From positions 1-16,614 of the forward strand of contig JACQZD010000065.1 of NCBI GenBank assembly GCA_016207865.1: a stretch of DNA of 16,614 nucleotides. The letters are read 5' to 3'. The notes under the pieces are model-generated. The model had not been told where the DNA came from, did no database searches, and saw nothing but the letters and a program-made list of their open reading frames with translations. Origin of the DNA: Nitrospirota bacterium (GTDB taxonomy: Bacteria > Nitrospirota > Thermodesulfovibrionia > UBA6902 > DSMQ01). Below, one piece after another: positions 1 to 7,746 of this stretch; the first letter of the stretch is position 1; each line of letters begins with the position of its first letter. The translations under genes and the position numbers were made by a program.

Positions 1-27
1 CTTGACCCTTTCACCATCCTTTTCCAT
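1..27 (-). CDS. 5' end of a minus-strand gene, cut by the window edge
   Basis: On the minus strand an ATG at 27-25 is followed by nine open codons (MEKDGERVK) to the window edge. It is preceded by a very strong ribosome binding site, AGGAGGAGG (complement of 37-45), nine bases before the ATG. The strong site and clean frame suggest a real gene pointing leftwards, divergent from the TPR gene. Nine residues are too few to name a family. Confidence 0.45.
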
Positions 28-214
28 AAAGATATTCCTCCTCCTTAAATGGAGAGTCTGTCATGATACAAAACAAAAAATCATTAAAGTCGTGTTGTGT
101 TGCTACCACCCGTAACTGAATGGTTACAAAGAAGGAACTATTGTTGATGATTACAAAAAAATTCAGGAGGCTTATGAAAAGAGCCGGAGAGAGATTGCAG
201 AATTAAAAAAACAG

Positions 215-1657
215 TTGGCACAGACAAAGGGTAAAAAGAAGAAAAAGCAGGTAGAGGTAAAGATTGCAGATGATGAGGGGATATTCCAGGCAAATCAGTG
301 GCTTGATAAAGGATATAAACATTATTTAGCAAATGAATATAATAAAGCAATAGAGGCATTTTCAAGCGCAATAGCATTGAACCCCCAATATGCTTTGGCA
401 TATTATAATCGCGGAAATGTTTATGCCGCCCAAGATCAGTATGAGAGAGCGATTGAGGACTACAACAGAGCAATTGAAATAAATCCAAAAGAGTCTTGGG
501 CCTATAATAATCGCGGGGTTGCCTATAGTTTTGAGAGGCAATACGACAAAGCATTTGAAGATTTCAACAAAGCGATTAAAATAAATCCAAAACATTTTGA
601 GGCTTATGCTAATCGTGGGAATGTTTTTGCTGACAAGAGGCAATACGACAAAGCATTTGAAGATTTCAACAAAGCAATTGAAATAAATCCAAAAGAGGCT
701 AAGGCATATTTTAATCGTGGGCATACCTATTCTGACAAAGGGCAGAATGACAGGGCAATTGAGGATTACAACAGAGCGATTGAAATAAATCCTCAATATG
801 CTTACGCCTATCATAATCGTGGGCGTGTCTATCTTAATAAAGGACAATATGATAGGGCGATTGAGGATTATAACAGAGCAATTGGAATAAATCCTCAATA
901 TGCTTTGGCATATAATAGTCGTGGGAATGCATATTATTATAGAGGACAGAATGACAAGGCAATTGAAGATTATAATAGAGCGATTGAAATAAATCCAAAG
1001 TTTGATATGGCCTATAATAATCGTGGACTTGCCTATGATCACAAGGGTCAGTACGACAGGGCAATTGAGGATTATAACAGGGCGATTGGGATAAATCCTC
1101 AATATACAGATGCCTGTAATAATCGTGGACTTGCCTATTATAACAAAGGTCAGCATGGGAAGGCGCTTGAAGATTACAACCTGGCGATTGGAATAAATCC
1201 AAAATATGCTAGGGCGTATAGTAATCGTGGACTCATCTATCAGGACAAGGGTCAATATGACAGAGCAATTGAGGATTATAATAAGGCGATTGAATTAGAT
1301 CCAAAAGACGCTATGGCATATTATAATCGTGGGAATACTTATTCTCTAAAAGGGCACTACGACAAAGCATTTGAGGATTACAATAGGGCGATTGAAATTA
1401 ATCCAAAAGATGCTATTGCATATTATAATCGTGGACTTGCCTATCTTAAGAAAGAACAGTATGACCGGGCGATTGGGGATTACAACAGGGCAATTGAAAT
1501 AAATCCAATACTTGCTGATGCCTATACTAATCGTGGGATTGCTTATTATTTCAAGGGTCAGTATGACAAGGCAATTGACGATTTACAAAAGGCATGTGGT
1601 ATGGGATATGAGAATGGGTGTAAGGGGTTACAGATGGTTTTACAAGAGAGAAAATAA
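215..1657 (+). CDS. Tetratricopeptide (TPR) repeat protein, 13 tandem repeats
   Basis: A 480-residue protein from a TTG start. A Lys-rich head (residues 5-12) is followed by 13 uninterrupted 34-residue TPR units (residues 26-467) with the consensus AYxNRGxxYxxKGQYDxAI then EDYNxAIEINP. TPR arrays form right-handed superhelices that bind partner proteins. I see no enzymatic domain, signal peptide or membrane segment, so partner and role are unknown. The start is doubtful: TTG-215 has no close ribosome binding site, and the same frame stays open and coding-like back to codon 116, just after a TAA at 113-115. That stretch reads as a charged coiled coil ending SRREIAELKKQ. No ATG or GTG lies in it. 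The gene may therefore be the 3' part of a longer gene that lost its 5' end, or it may use a rare start such as ATT-140, which has AAGGA before it. Confidence 0.8.
   Translation: MAQTKGKKKKKQVEVKIADDEGIFQANQWLDKGYKHYLANEYNKAIEAFSSAIALNPQYALAYYNRGNVYAAQDQYERAIEDYNRAIEINPKESWAYNNRGVAYSFERQYDKAFEDFNKAIKINPKHFEAYANRGNVFADKRQYDKAFEDFNKAIEINPKEAKAYFNRGHTYSDKGQNDRAIEDYNRAIEINPQYAYAYHNRGRVYLNKGQYDRAIEDYNRAIGINPQYALAYNSRGNAYYYRGQNDKAIEDYNRAIEINPKFDMAYNNRGLAYDHKGQYDRAIEDYNRAIGINPQYTDACNNRGLAYYNKGQHGKALEDYNLAIGINPKYARAYSNRGLIYQDKGQYDRAIEDYNKAIELDPKDAMAYYNRGNTYSLKGHYDKAFEDYNRAIEINPKDAIAYYNRGLAYLKKEQYDRAIGDYNRAIEINPILADAYTNRGIAYYFKGQYDKAIDDLQKACGMGYENGCKGLQMVLQERK
290..1615 (+). repeat. 13 x 102-bp tandem repeat encoding the TPR array
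   Basis: The DNA repeats every 102 bp with no phase slip over 13 units, for example recurrences of GCGATTGAAATAAATCC and TATAATCGTGG. Nucleotide identity between several neighbouring units is high, including silent positions. This suggests recent duplication or gene conversion and makes the copy number prone to change and to assembly error. The repeat also creates long mirror open frames on the minus strand that are not genes. Confidence 0.9.
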
Positions 1658-1893
1658 AAAAATGGATGGGTTTCGTGAAATATCTAACGACTTTTTCATG
1701 AATGCAAAATAGTTTTAGGCAAGTTGACGTTATTGGCACTCGTTGCTCAGCTTAGCGTATAGAGCTTATATTATGATTACTCCAAAATGGAAGCGATTTG
1801 AGGATATCAAATAGAAAAAATATAAAAAAATAGGGACATCGCCCGTTTAATGAGGATGACTAACATAATAAAATGGGGAGAGATATTTAACAC

Positions 1894-1920
1894 TGGATTC
1901 CCGCCTACGCGGGAATGACG
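1894..1920. repeat. Dispersed palindromic repeat, GTCATTCCCGC type
   Basis: An 8-bp perfect stem, ATTCCCGC (1897-1904) and GCGGGAAT (1909-1916), encloses the loop CTAC and is flanked by TGG and GACG. This GTCATTCCCGC...GCGGGAAT motif is a widespread intergenic repeat in many bacterial phyla. A related, more complex copy lies at 13670-13780. Confidence 0.75.
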
Positions 1921-2112
1921 ACCAAAGGCGTGAAAACAGCTCCCCGCACTTTCCGGCATAAACAACAGCCACTCCCTTATGCCACTTTTAGCGGATGTAT
2001 GCGGACTATTTCTTTTCTGTATTCCTTTCTGCACATGCCAGAGGTCATAGGCGCACCGGGCATTCAGCTGTTTTCTTTTCCCAATTTACCCGCCATATGT
2101 TAAAATATTCAA

Positions 2113-2127
2113 TTAACAAGCTGTTAA
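2113..2127. promoter_or_regulatory. Perfect palindrome before the toxin gene, candidate operator
   Basis: TTAACA (2113-2118) and TGTTAA (2122-2127) are perfect inverted repeats around AGC, 16 bases before the toxin ATG and next to a TAAAAT (2101-2106) that could be a -10 box. Toxin-antitoxin operons are usually autorepressed through such palindromes. The role is inferred, and the local antitoxin appears to lack a complete DNA-binding domain. Confidence 0.45.
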
Positions 2128-2143
2128 AACAGAAGGCTTTTGA

Positions 2144-2494
2144 ATGAAATTTACCTATAATTTTGCCGATATTAATGGCAAAGTTCCAATGATAGAGTTT
2201 CTGGATAGTTTATCCATCAGGGAACGTGCTAAAATATTTGCATGTATTGACAAACTGATTGAATTAAAAAACATAGGACTTCAGCCAAAAGAGAATTTAT
2301 CAAAACATTTAGAAGACGGAATATTTGAACTCAGGGTAAGTTTTGAGAATAGAATTGCAAGAAGCTTTTATTTTTATGAGTCAGAGAAGAGACTCTTCTT
2401 TACGCATGGTTTTGTAAAAAAGGAACAAAAAACTCCGAAAAAAGAAATTGAAAGGGCAAAAACAATCAGAAAAAATTTGAGAGGTGAAATATGA
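2144..2494 (+). CDS. higB: HigB/RelE-type toxin (phage Gp49-like, DUF891)
   Basis: A 116-residue protein with the hallmarks of the Gp49-like HigB family: a short N-terminal strand, a helical hairpin, LEDGIFELRVSFENRIAR (residues 56-73), the FYFYESEK strand and the C-terminal HGFVKKEQKTPKKEIERA motif. Relatives are ribosome-dependent mRNA endonucleases that stop translation unless held by an antitoxin. A good ribosome binding site, AGAAGG at 2131-2136, sits seven bases before the ATG. The stop overlaps the next gene's start (ATGA at 2491-2494), the usual coupling in toxin-first HigBA operons. The family assignment is confident. Activity cannot be judged from sequence. Confidence 0.85.
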   Translation: MKFTYNFADINGKVPMIEFLDSLSIRERAKIFACIDKLIELKNIGLQPKENLSKHLEDGIFELRVSFENRIARSFYFYESEKRLFFTHGFVKKEQKTPKKEIERAKTIRKNLRGEI

Positions 2495-2685
2495 CTATTG
2501 CAAAAAAATATTTTCAAAAACAACTTGCAAACGCAGATTTTAGAAATTCATATCTGGAGGAAAAAGTTAAGCTTGATATAGAATATCAATTAGAGGAATT
2601 GAAAAAAGACATCCAGACTCGTAAAACAATAAAAGAACTTATAAAAAGGGTTAACTCCATTGAGCAATATGTCATGTCCGCCTGA
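2491..2685 (+). CDS. higA: Short HigA-like antitoxin with truncated helix-turn-helix
   Basis: A 64-residue protein translationally coupled to the toxin. Its start resembles the N-terminus of HigA/Xre antitoxins (LANADFRNSYLEEKVKLDIEYQLEELKK). The C-terminal part, TIKELIKRVNSIEQYVMSA, lines up with the first helices of an Xre HTH domain (typically TQxELAxRxGxSQxYISxIE), then stops. Full HigA proteins usually continue another 30-40 residues. Bases after the TGA at 2683-2685 show no continuation in that frame. It may be a truncated but still toxin-binding antitoxin, since neutralisation in this family can lie outside the HTH, or a decaying gene. HTH-dependent autorepression is doubtful. Confidence 0.65.
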   Translation: MTIAKKYFQKQLANADFRNSYLEEKVKLDIEYQLEELKKDIQTRKTIKELIKRVNSIEQYVMSA

Positions 2686-2771
2686 TTATCTACTCCATAA
2701 TACAATCTAATCAGCTGTATAAACTAAATTAAATAGTTTCTAAAATACAGGGTCTGCCTTAAACACCTACT

Positions 2772-4826
2772 TCACCTTTGCTCTGACGGCTTATCTTTGT
2801 ATTCAGAAACAAGGTTCTGAAAAATCCCGAGCGCATCTTTGAATTGCTGTTTTCTGTATAAAGTCAATGCCTCTTTAAACTTTTGGATTACGTCATCACT
2901 TAATCCTGAAGAAATTTCATATATGGTAACAGGCTGGTCCTTGCCCTTGACCTTGATTAAATCAAGCTCCCTGAAATGAAACGCGTTCAGCGTTTGGCGT
3001 TCAGCGTTTAGCGCAACTGATGAAAAATGCTTAAAAGTAAATTCGCTTATGATTAAGTTTGTCTTGTAAACCTTATTCATGCCCTCAAGCCTTGACGCAA
3101 GGTTAACCGTGTCTCCGATGGCTGTATAATCAAACCGTATATCAGTCCCCATGTTCCCTACAATGACATCTCCCGTATTTATGCCGACGCCTATATTGAT
3201 TTCAGGGATGCCGCTTTCGTAGAAGCTGTCATTAACCTCCTTCAGCCGGTCCATCATCTCTATTGCAGTCTGACAGGCAGATGCAGAGTGATTTTTAACG
3301 TCAAGCGGCGCATTATACAGCGCCATGATGGCATCGCCGATGTATTTATCAAGGGTCCCGCTGTTTTTAAGGACAATGTCAGTCATAGGCCCGAGGTATT
3401 TGTTTAAAAGCAGTACCAGCCCCTCAGGCGTAAGCTTTTCTGAAATGGAAGTGAAGCCTCTTATATCTGAAAACAGTACTGTTATCTCCCTTTTCTCACC
3501 TCCGAGTTTAAGCATATCAGGCTTTGTTATTATCTCCTTCACAAGCGCCGGCGATACATAACTCGTAAATGCCTTCTTAAGAAACCTGCTCTGCCTTTCC
3601 TCAACAATATTCCTGTAAGCCTCCAAACCTATATATGTAAGTCCGGTGGAGATGATTGGGAAAATAACTACTGTGTTTAAAAAATAATCGGCAAAAAGAA
3701 AATAATTAATATAAAGGTATACAGCCATGGTTATTAAAAGGAACAGCAATGAAATTATTGTCCTGCGGGTCAGGCTCAGGATGACGGATAATAAAACGGG
3801 GAATAATAAAATGAATGCTATCTCAAGGAATATAACCCTCCCGTCCCTGATTAAAAAATTCTTCTGAAGTACATTGGACGCAACCGTTGCATGAATCTCC
3901 ACCCCGGGCAGTATTGGGTCAAGCGGTGTTGCCCTCATATCATAGATTCCAATCTCGGTTGCGCCGACAAAGACCAATGCATCCTTCAGCGCACTGGCGC
4001 TTAAACGGTTTTTTATCACATCAACTGCCGGAATGGTTTTAAACATTCCCTGTTTACCGTAATAATTAAGCGTCAGCCGTCCTGATTCATCGGCAGGGAT
4101 TAAGGCATCTTTTATAATGAGCCCGCTTACGCCGTAGGGCGCAATATCAAGCACAATTTCACTGCCCATATAGTGTCGGAGGCCGGCAAGTGAGAGAGAA
4201 GGATACGGGTCGCCGTCATAAAGCATCAGGAGGGTTTTCGTTCTTATTATCCCGTCTTTATCAGGCAGGATGTTGAAAAAACCCGCGCCTTCAGACGCCT
4301 CTGAAACCTGCGGGATGTTTAATTCTACATTGGGATAAGTTATCAGAGGGACCTCAGTGACATTTTCGCTCATCCGTACAACTTTTATCTTTGATGACTG
4401 GAGTGTCTCGGAGGATTCGGCGGACTGCTTTTCAGCTTCCTGCCTGAAAAAATATCCCGCAATTACATTGCCGTTTTCTTTTATCGCGTCTGCGAATGCC
4501 CTGTCCGAGTCAGGATTAGACGCCTCTGAAAATACAATATCAAATGCAATGGTCTTTGCCCCGTATGATTTAATATTTCTGACCAGCTTGCCAAGAACTT
4601 TTCTGTCCCAGGGCCATCTGCCGAGCTCATTAATGCTCTTGCTGTCAATGGCAACAATGGCGACATTCGGAGCAGGCTTTCGCTCTCCCCTGGCCCTGAA
4701 CCGCACGTCCTTAAGCTTTAAGTCAAGCGAAGTGAAAAAGTCTATCTTCTGCCTGTAAACAAAAACCGTCAGCAGAGATATAACTATTCCGATAACTGTA
4801 AAAATGATTAGACGTTTTGTTTTCAT
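2772..4826 (-). CDS. CHASE2-domain class III adenylate cyclase
   Basis: A 684-residue membrane receptor. A membrane segment at about 5-23 is followed by a periplasmic CHASE2 sensor (about 30-325, with the typical RARGERKPAPNVAIVAID and GRWPWDR), three hydrophobic segments at about 331-402, then a class III cyclase domain (about 440-635). The catalytic set looks complete: metal ligands D454 (FSDIRG) and D498 (YIGDA), adenine-selecting K494 and D566 (RFDYTAIGD), and transition-state N575 and R579 (NLASRLE). It should make cAMP in response to an envelope signal. The C-terminus (640-684) is a short TPR-like helical pair. A heptamer repeat (2983-3013) encodes an odd linker, ALNAERQTLNA, at about 605-615, just before the last cyclase strand. 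The gene lies 97 bp downstream of the FecR-domain gene on the same strand, a pairing seen in other anaerobes. A GGAG stands only one base before the ATG. Confidence 0.9.
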   Translation of the reverse strand: MKTKRLIIFTVIGIVISLLTVFVYRQKIDFFTSLDLKLKDVRFRARGERKPAPNVAIVAIDSKSINELGRWPWDRKVLGKLVRNIKSYGAKTIAFDIVFSEASNPDSDRAFADAIKENGNVIAGYFFRQEAEKQSAESSETLQSSKIKVVRMSENVTEVPLITYPNVELNIPQVSEASEGAGFFNILPDKDGIIRTKTLLMLYDGDPYPSLSLAGLRHYMGSEIVLDIAPYGVSGLIIKDALIPADESGRLTLNYYGKQGMFKTIPAVDVIKNRLSASALKDALVFVGATEIGIYDMRATPLDPILPGVEIHATVASNVLQKNFLIRDGRVIFLEIAFILLFPVLLSVILSLTRRTIISLLFLLITMAVYLYINYFLFADYFLNTVVIFPIISTGLTYIGLEAYRNIVEERQSRFLKKAFTSYVSPALVKEIITKPDMLKLGGEKREITVLFSDIRGFTSISEKLTPEGLVLLLNKYLGPMTDIVLKNSGTLDKYIGDAIMALYNAPLDVKNHSASACQTAIEMMDRLKEVNDSFYESGIPEINIGVGINTGDVIVGNMGTDIRFDYTAIGDTVNLASRLEGMNKVYKTNLIISEFTFKHFSSVALNAERQTLNAFHFRELDLIKVKGKDQPVTIYEISSGLSDDVIQKFKEALTLYRKQQFKDALGIFQNLVSEYKDKPSEQR
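2983..3013. repeat. Heptamer tandem repeat inside the cyclase gene (GCGTTCA family)
   Basis: Four units with exact 7-bp spacing: GCGTTCA, GCGTTTG, GCGTTCA, GCGTTTA, then GCG. On the coding (minus) strand it encodes part of ALNAERQTLNA, in the loop between the cyclase core and the FRELDLIKVKGK strand. The repeat appears to have expanded a surface linker without breaking the frame. Confidence 0.75.
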
Positions 4827-4839
4827 TCTCCAGAAAATA

Positions 4840-4860
4840 CCCCCCTTTTACAAAGGGGGG
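4840..4860. repeat. GC-rich hairpin between the FecR and cyclase genes
   Basis: A 9-bp perfect stem, CCCCCCTTT (4840-4848) and AAAGGGGGG (4852-4860), with the three-base loop TAC, lies just upstream of the cyclase start in the minus direction. It is followed there by TATTTTCT, not a strong T-run, so a terminator is unlikely. Similar CCCCCTTT...AAAGGGGG hairpins occur as dispersed repeats in many genomes. In the transcript it would sit next to the cyclase ribosome binding site and could lower its translation, which is inference. Confidence 0.6.
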
Positions 4861-4923
4861 AGAGAAATTTTCATACTCATTTGTGATCCCAACACTTCGG
4901 GATTATGTCGATTCCCCAGATGC

Positions 4924-5880
4924 TTATTTATTCAGCACGCCCAGTATGGTCTCAACATTGCTCAGGTGCTTGCCTGTCGGATATTCATTTTTATACTGGA
5001 GCAGTTTTTCCTTTGCCTGTTCATTAAACCCTAACTGGTAAAGCGTCATGCCGGACAGAAAAAGGGCTGTCTCCCTTTGAGAAACTTTAGGGTATTCTTC
5101 AAGAACCAGCAGGTATTCTGCAAGGGCTGTCTCAGGATGATTTAAAAACCTTGCATACACCGCGCCCCTTTCAAGCCTTGCGTCGCTCCTGATTTCAGGC
5201 AGGGTGGTAAGGTCCAGGGCTATCTGAAATACATAAAGCGCATCCTCGTATTTCCCTGTATCGGCAAGGTAGTGACCGTAATTTATATTCCATCTTGCAA
5301 TTATGTTCGGCAGATTGTTTGAGACTTCCCAGTCCTTGGGCGGCACTGCAGCCGTAACCTCTTCAAAGTTCTTTTTTGCGTCTGAGAGGGGCGTTTCCGG
5401 CTGAATAGTTACAGGGTCGGCCGGGGTAATCCCTCTTGTATTCTGGACCATAGTATCAACAGTCAGCGGCTTTGAGACAGATGCATCGCCGGAGACCTCT
5501 ACGGTTCCTTCATTTCCAAAAAGGACATTGGCAAGTCCCTGCGTCATCAGCAGAAACTCGGTTCCCTTAATTCCGGCTGTGGCAGTCGGAGTTTTTACCT
5601 TATAATCCACTTCCTCGCCTGCAAGCTTTACAACAGACGCCCTGATTTTGCCGCCGGCAATGCTGAATATGCCTGTCTTCTTTTTCTTGCCGATGACAAG
5701 GTCTGTCAGCTCAATCTCGGTATTGTTTGAAAGTGTAAGTTTGCTCTGGTCAATTAAAGTAAGCACTGCCCAGCCGTCAGCCCCGGTTTTTATCCAGAAG
5801 CCTTTCTGCATCTCAAGATTTTTTTTGGCGTCCTGATAAACAACATTCGGCTTTTCCCGGTATAAGACCTTCCCGCTCAT
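4924..5880 (-). CDS. Secreted FecR-domain protein with C-terminal TPRs
   Basis: From the first ATG the protein has 318 residues. A FecR domain at about 1-155 contains the signature VKTPTATAGIKGTEF. A Pro-rich linker follows, then a helical TPR-like region (about 195-318: GKYEDALYVFQIAL, ETALAEYLLVLEEYP, NEQAKEKLLQYKNEYP). The ATG at 5880 is not the natural N-terminus. The frame is open upstream to a stop at 5998-6000 and encodes a good export signal, RILVIGLIISCSAVPSYSA then EAG, with a lipobox-like IISC. No ATG, GTG, TTG or CTG occurs in that extension; only ATT, ATA or ATC codons could start it, and it begins inside the CACAGATT repeat at 5971-6000. Either the start was damaged by the repeat or a rare codon is used. 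The protein probably acts in the envelope with the CHASE2 cyclase encoded downstream. Confidence 0.8.
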   Translation of the reverse strand: MSGKVLYREKPNVVYQDAKKNLEMQKGFWIKTGADGWAVLTLIDQSKLTLSNNTEIELTDLVIGKKKKTGIFSIAGGKIRASVVKLAGEEVDYKVKTPTATAGIKGTEFLLMTQGLANVLFGNEGTVEVSGDASVSKPLTVDTMVQNTRGITPADPVTIQPETPLSDAKKNFEEVTAAVPPKDWEVSNNLPNIIARWNINYGHYLADTGKYEDALYVFQIALDLTTLPEIRSDARLERGAVYARFLNHPETALAEYLLVLEEYPKVSQRETALFLSGMTLYQLGFNEQAKEKLLQYKNEYPTGKHLSNVETILGVLNK

Positions 5881-5970
5881 GTCAGTAATCCTGCCGGCGC
5901 CGGCTTCAGCGCTGTACGACGGAACGGCAGAGCAAGAAATAATTAAGCCGATAACTAATATCCTAAAAAA

Positions 5971-6035
5971 ATCTGTGTTAATCTGTGTAATCTGTGGCTA
6001 AATTTAGTTTTGTTTTTCTCTGTGCCCTCTGTGGT
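5971..6035. repeat. Short direct repeats of CACAGATT and CACAGAG type
   Basis: On the minus strand two patches of imperfect direct repeats lie between the radical SAM and FecR genes. One has three copies of CACAGATT with 9-10 base spacing (complement of 5971-5997). The other has two copies of CACAGAG nine bases apart (complement of 6019-6034). This type of short direct repeat is common in intergenic DNA of diverse bacteria. Here the first patch covers where the FecR protein's start should be. Confidence 0.65.
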
Positions 6036-6049
6036 TTATATTTTCCCCC

Positions 6050-7636
6050 TCAATCCCTTTCAAACAACTCCGGCATGGTCTTTCTAAGATAGGTTAATTT
6101 CTTCCCGTATTTCAAGTCATTTTTCCCAGGGTAATTAGGAACAACTTTTGATACGGCAGACCGCCAGTTCCCTTCAATGGTCCTGATTATCCAATCAGGC
6201 TTGTAATCCAGAGACCTTGCAATAAGAAACAGGTATACGGCAGGTTCAACAGTCCTTCTGACGACGAAATGGAGGATCTGTAGTAAAAACGAATGCAGCC
6301 ATTTTCTTGACGCCTCAGTCTTATTTAAAAACCTCACGGCAAACTGCGGGATATACGGTGTTATATTAAGCAATTTATTGAAATAAGTTTTTTCAATCTC
6401 AATCATATATCTGTGCAGATAGGCCTCCGGGTCAATAATTTTGTCCTTGAGCGCCTTTTGCGTAAGCGGCGTACCCGGGAAAAAAGTCAGGTGCGCCAGC
6501 GAAGTGGTATAAGGCTTTTTGAGCGTTGACATGGCATTAATGGTCTCAATCATGTCCTGCTCTGTCTCATAGGGATTGTCCACAATCATTTCATAATAGG
6601 GCACCGCCCTGGATTTTGAGACAAGTTCAGCGGCTTTTTTAACTACAGCAAACGGTACTTTCCTTCCATAAATATCAAAATTTACATGGTCGCTTCCCGA
6701 TTGAACGCCCATAATAATCCAGCTTAAGCCTGCCTTTTTAAGCATAAACAGTTTTTCCATGTCAACCATAGTAGGTATTGCACGCACCATAAACGGCAGG
6801 TTTATGTGTTTTTTGTATTCTTCGGTAAATTTTTTAAGCCATTTCATACCGTGCACAAGGAAGCAGTCATCCTCAAAATTTATATACAAGACATAAGGGT
6901 CTTTTTTAACAGCCTTTAACTCCTCAAGGCAATTTTCAACAGACCTTTCCCTGATTTTTTTCCCGTAGACGGATACGAGAGAGGAATTGGCGCAGTATCC
7001 GCAGGAAAAAGGGCAGCCCCTTGTTGTTATCATCATGTGGCAGGTTCCGCCGTACAGCGCATACCTGCGGAAAAGTTCCGGGTGCCGGGAGAAATTATAT
7101 ATCCTGTCGTTATGGAAAAAGTAATAATACTCCGGCAGATATTCCTGATACGGCAGGCTGTCCAGATTCTCCTCAGGCGGACTCAGCGGCTGTTTTATTA
7201 TCTGCCCGTTAATGCGCGACCATATATTAGGAACCTCCGGCGGTACATCCCTGCCCTTGTCGCGAAGATGATTCAACACTAAAACAACAGCCCGTTCGCC
7301 TTCGCCGCAGCATACATAATCGGCATATTTTATGCATTCATCCGGCGTAAGCACTACATGCACGCCGCCCCAGAGCACGGGGATGCTGAATTTTTCATGC
7401 AATAAATGCGTAAGTATCTTTGCCGGGTAAAATTCAATGGACATAAGGCTAATGCCTATCAGGTCAGGATTATAATCACGGATAAAGTCCTCTATTGCAG
7501 GGTGCAGACTGCTGTCTATATAACCGGGCAAAAGCAATATTCGCACGTCATGCCCGTTTGCGCGCGCATTTGCGCCTATGTATTTAAGTCCGGCGACATA
7601 GGCATTTGATTGTAGGGAAATCAGCAGTAATTTCAC
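6050..7636 (-). CDS. B12-binding-domain radical SAM protein, unknown substrate
   Basis: A 528-residue enzyme with a cobalamin-binding-like Rossmann domain (about 1-135: PDLIGISLMS, PVLWGGVHVVLTPDE, CCGEGE) and a radical SAM barrel (about 195-400) carrying the cluster motif C208-x3-C212-x2-C215 (CPFSCGYC). The C-terminal 120 residues are basic and unassigned. The domain order matches class B, B12-dependent radical SAM enzymes, a group of methylases and cyclases in lipid, pigment and antibiotic pathways. No classical DxHxxG is visible, as in many of the class. The start is GTG with AAGAGA upstream. A consensus sigma-70 promoter at 7712-7740 points at it, so it is probably the first gene of the leftward unit. 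No neighbour reveals its substrate. Confidence 0.85.
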   Translation of the reverse strand: MKLLLISLQSNAYVAGLKYIGANARANGHDVRILLLPGYIDSSLHPAIEDFIRDYNPDLIGISLMSIEFYPAKILTHLLHEKFSIPVLWGGVHVVLTPDECIKYADYVCCGEGERAVVLVLNHLRDKGRDVPPEVPNIWSRINGQIIKQPLSPPEENLDSLPYQEYLPEYYYFFHNDRIYNFSRHPELFRRYALYGGTCHMMITTRGCPFSCGYCANSSLVSVYGKKIRERSVENCLEELKAVKKDPYVLYINFEDDCFLVHGMKWLKKFTEEYKKHINLPFMVRAIPTMVDMEKLFMLKKAGLSWIIMGVQSGSDHVNFDIYGRKVPFAVVKKAAELVSKSRAVPYYEMIVDNPYETEQDMIETINAMSTLKKPYTTSLAHLTFFPGTPLTQKALKDKIIDPEAYLHRYMIEIEKTYFNKLLNITPYIPQFAVRFLNKTEASRKWLHSFLLQILHFVVRRTVEPAVYLFLIARSLDYKPDWIIRTIEGNWRSAVSKVVPNYPGKNDLKYGKKLTYLRKTMPELFERD

Positions 7637-7711
7637 AAAAAATCTCTTTTCTAAGGCTTTGAAACCGCAAGCAGGCTTAGCGCTTAAGTCAGCTTTTTAC
7701 GCAGTTAATTC

Positions 7712-7740
7712 ATTATAAAGAACAACAGCCATTATGTCAA
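7712..7740 (-). promoter_or_regulatory. Consensus sigma-70 promoter for the radical SAM gene
   Basis: On the minus strand TTGACA (complement of 7735-7740) and TATAAT (complement of 7712-7717) are separated by exactly 17 bp, a perfect match to the consensus. Transcription would begin near 7705, giving a leader of about 70 bases before the GTG at 7636. The -35 box lies six bases from the IscR-type operator at 7747, so a regulator bound there could affect both directions. Confidence 0.8.
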
Positions 7741-7746
7741 AATAAA

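Larger units (their letters stand above)
1658..2143. other. 486-bp gap with no convincing gene
   Basis: This stretch is AT-rich and I find no gene in it. Short open frames on both strands lack ribosome binding sites and family resemblance. One minus-strand frame reads HSRVGGNP across the palindromic repeat at 1894-1920, a typical spurious translation of that repeat. There is no clear terminator after the TPR gene and no recognisable transposase or RNA gene. Confidence 0.6.

Noticed and set aside
362..1255. Minus-strand open frame of 297 codons across the TPR gene
   Set aside because: It is the mirror of the 102-bp repeat; the periodic sequence lacks stops in that frame by chance and has no ribosome binding site.
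290..1615. CRISPR array
   Set aside because: The repeats are 102 bp, contiguous and coding, without spacers.
1807..2034. Minus-strand 75-codon frame containing HSRVGGNP
   Set aside because: This peptide is the standard spurious translation of the GTCATTCCCGC palindromic repeat.
4840..4860. Rho-independent terminator between the FecR and cyclase genes
   Set aside because: The stem is strong, but only TATTTTCT follows in the transcription direction and the two genes appear functionally paired, so a dispersed repeat is more likely.
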